DNA of 17,500 nucleotides from Halisarca cf. caerulea. Taxonomy: Eukaryota; Porifera; Demospongiae; Chondrillida; Halisarcidae. The position numbers were made by a program, and so were the translations under genes. The notes under the pieces were generated by a model that was given only the letters and a program-made list of their open reading frames with translations, made no database searches and was not told the DNA's origin. Positions 15,845 through 17,500 of the stretch are shown here, piece after piece. Location: assembly GCA_963170055.1 (NCBI GenBank), contig CAUJGJ010000235.1, positions 90,901 to 108,400 of the forward strand, read 5' to 3'. How positions within the stretch are numbered: the first letter of the stretch is position 1; every line of letters starts with the position of its first letter.

Positions 15845-16645
15845 TCATACTATTTTCTCAAGTTCTTTTGCATAATTCAGTGACTGTGTCAAGAGCGATG
15901 ATGACTGGGCAGTAACACCATCCACTTGCTCTGACGCTTGCCTAAATACAAAGTTAGACCCCTCCATTGTCCACTTGCGGGCAGTGGTGTACTGCAAAGC
16001 TTCATCTAGCGAGGAGAGCTGTAAAACATCTCTCACTTCTTCCAGACTCAAATGTCTGTAGGCCACTTCGGCACACGACGCTATCTCATCCTTTATTGCA
16101 GAAAGTAGCTTATTGACAAAAAATTGGTAGTATGGATCTGGAATACTTTCCTTGAGCATGAAGATCTTTTGGTAGCTCCCTTCCATCAGATTTTGTTCAA
16201 GTTTCACTGGATACCCTATGTATATGTTGGTTTCGATGTAACTAGGCGGCAAACGTTCTAACTCCGCGTGGAATTCCGCCAAACGGTTCTCCGAGAGTAG
16301 ATACATGAGGTTTAACCCTAACAACGTAGGCAGGAAAACAGACTCAAATTTCTCCATCACAGAGGCATAGTCAAAGTAGTATGTTTTCAACTGAGCCATG
16401 TAATACTCAAACTGGGACATTTCTCCCGCCTCAATGCTCCAGAAGGCGCCAATTTCAAGCATATCCCTGGCTATCACCAACGGTCTAGCATCGCGTTCGG
16501 CTTCTCCTGAATCGATTGGTAGATAGCTCAGCTCCAAAACAACTACTTTCATTTGTTGCAGGAGGCGAGAAATCTCCTGTAGATTGTGTGAACTCTTGTT
16601 CCACTGGTCCTTCAATTTCTTCATCAGCCTCTGTGCGCCCTCCAT
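15845..16645 (-). CDS. PSMD8: 26S proteasome non-ATPase regulatory subunit 8 (Rpn12)
   Basis: A single uninterrupted frame of 266 codons runs from ATG at 16645 to a stop at 15847-15845. PSMD8/Rpn12 is a lid subunit of the 19S regulatory particle, the last to join during lid assembly, and acts in the cytosol and nucleus. Recognisable family blocks in order are ARDMLEIGAFWSI (about 63-75), YMAQLKTYYFDY (83-94), LLGLNLMYLLSENRLAEFH (about 107-125), ELERLP, IGYPVKLEQNLMEGSYQK, a C-terminal PCI-like winged-helix part with IKDEIASCAEVAYRHL, and the final YAKELEKIV, close to the C-terminal YARQLEMIV of human PSMD8. The length agrees with the 257-residue core form of the human protein. There are no introns, unlike the three neighbouring genes. 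The start is supported by a purine-rich AAACAAAATGG context and by the family N-terminus. Confidence 0.95.
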   Translation of the reverse strand: MEGAQRLMKKLKDQWNKSSHNLQEISRLLQQMKVVVLELSYLPIDSGEAERDARPLVIARDMLEIGAFWSIEAGEMSQFEYYMAQLKTYYFDYASVMEKFESVFLPTLLGLNLMYLLSENRLAEFHAELERLPPSYIETNIYIGYPVKLEQNLMEGSYQKIFMLKESIPDPYYQFFVNKLLSAIKDEIASCAEVAYRHLSLEEVRDVLQLSSLDEALQYTTARKWTMEGSNFVFRQASEQVDGVTAQSSSLLTQSLNYAKELEKIV

Positions 16646-16729
16646 TTTGTTTCTGGCCGATTGCGCATGACCTCACAGCCTACACGTCAGCTAATTCGAC
16701 CTGCACCTAAACTATCGATTCGCCATATC

Positions 16730-16874
16730 ATAGAACCTCCGAATAAGGGACACCTTGGGGATCGACAACATCAATTCTGTTGATTTGTCTTTGTAGAGGT
16801 TTTCCTCTTTGGGTGGTTCAAAATGAATTGTATTATACTGAGACTGTAAGCCATGTCCTTTGTAGAGAGGTTTA
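16730..16874. mobile_element. Degenerate pogo-like MITE upstream of PSMD8
   Basis: The left part, TAGAACCTCCGAATAAGGGA, and the right part (reverse complement AAACCTCTCTACAAAGGACA) form weak inverted ends about 145 bp apart. It starts about 85 bp before the PSMD8 start codon, so it bounds that gene's proximal promoter. Confidence 0.5.
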
Positions 16875-17500
16875 ATTATATACTACCGATGTGCCCTTAT
16901 TTGCAATTGGGAGCAAGAGTCCACTATCAGAGATTAATTTCACTTTGTACTTAAATACATGCACCCCCTGACATGCATGCATCATTTATAATCAAGACGT
17001 ATACATATACATGCAAACAGTCCTAGCTATATATGCCCCTGCTATATATATCGATCCATGGAAGGCCGGTGCTGGGAATAGAGGGCTGCATGCATGGGTC
17101 CAATGCACTAGTACAGCTAGTCTAGCCACTAGCCCCATACTTTTCCTCTCAATCATCCGTGCTAGCTCGAGGAAAAGTTAAAGCTTAAATTTTCTTTGCA
17201 GGTGCATAGGAAGAAAGGTAAGGGGCTAGCAGCTAGACTATATAGCTAGGTCTGATCATATATTATACACATGCATGCATGCAATAAGTACAAAGATTAC
17301 GTTTTCATATTAGTATTATAACTGCATATAAACATGCTACATAGATCACGAATTCCTCATGCTGTACATTCTTACACACAAATTGACAAATACATTTCAA
17401 ATATATCCTTAGGATCTACAAAATCATTCAATCATACACAAAACAGACATCTACAACATCACTGAACGTTACTAGTTAACAAGTTTTCTAATGCTTTGGC
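16875..17500. other. Non-coding right edge
   Basis: Apart from the inverted repeat at 17117-17240, I see only AT-rich sequence with CTAGCTA and GCATGC motifs. No gene could be supported. Confidence 0.5.
17117..17240. repeat. Nested inverted repeat (foldback-like)
   Basis: Outer arms GTCTAGCCACTAGCCCC (about 17119-17136) and GGGGCTAGCAGCTAGAC (about 17222-17238) pair with two mismatches. Inner arms ACTTTTCCTC and GAGGAAAAGT pair exactly. The whole could fold into one long hairpin. No target duplication was identified. Confidence 0.55.

Overview
The window looks like nuclear DNA of an invertebrate animal. The genes are split by GT-AG introns, (CA)n/(TG)n microsatellites are everywhere, and short TA-flanked inverted-repeat transposons sit in most long introns. 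Motif style (many TACGTA and GCATGC runs) and gene content would fit a sponge or another non-bilaterian marine animal. That assignment is a guess; the sequence does not prove a taxon.

Four protein genes can be reconstructed. (1) On the minus strand, from 2870 to the left edge, lies an ankyrin-repeat gene like ANKRD54. I could chain six exons with consistent phase; its 3' end is uncertain. (2) Its start codon is only 143 bp from that of a plus-strand gene at 3014-8713, a PPT2-like lysosomal thioesterase with eight exons and 282 residues, called PPT2a here. (3) A tandem paralogue, PPT2b, lies at 10327-14908 with eight exons and 292 residues. Exons 2-7 have identical lengths and phases in the two copies. 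(4) On the minus strand at 15845-16645, convergent with PPT2b, is an uninterrupted 266-codon gene for the 26S proteasome lid subunit PSMD8/Rpn12.

The most striking observation is that PPT2b keeps the full Ser-Asp-His triad, whereas PPT2a has alanine in place of the nucleophilic serine (CNAQG instead of CYSQG). PPT2a otherwise has an intact reading frame, intact splice sites, a signal peptide, and the Asp and His positions. It looks like a preserved pseudoenzyme beside an active sister. Both promoters carry a CACGTG box of the CLEAR/TFEB lysosomal type and an identical 11-bp GGCAGCCATTT block within about 90 bp of the ATG.

The rest is repeats. At least eight copies or fragments of a pogo/Tigger-like MITE superfamily (ends near CAGTGAAACCTCTnTAAT, TA target sites) lie in introns and between genes. 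Three of them host secondary insertions or expansions: a 430-bp GGGCGTAGCC-ended element, a 606-bp element with about 30-bp ends, and a 71-bp near-perfect hairpin. One MITE has grown internally into a 17-bp minisatellite with an 89-bp higher-order repeat. A separate tandem array of about 110-bp units lies between the paralogues. CA microsatellites occupy corresponding introns (2 and 4) of both PPT2 copies. I saw no tRNA, rRNA, CRISPR array or prokaryotic feature.
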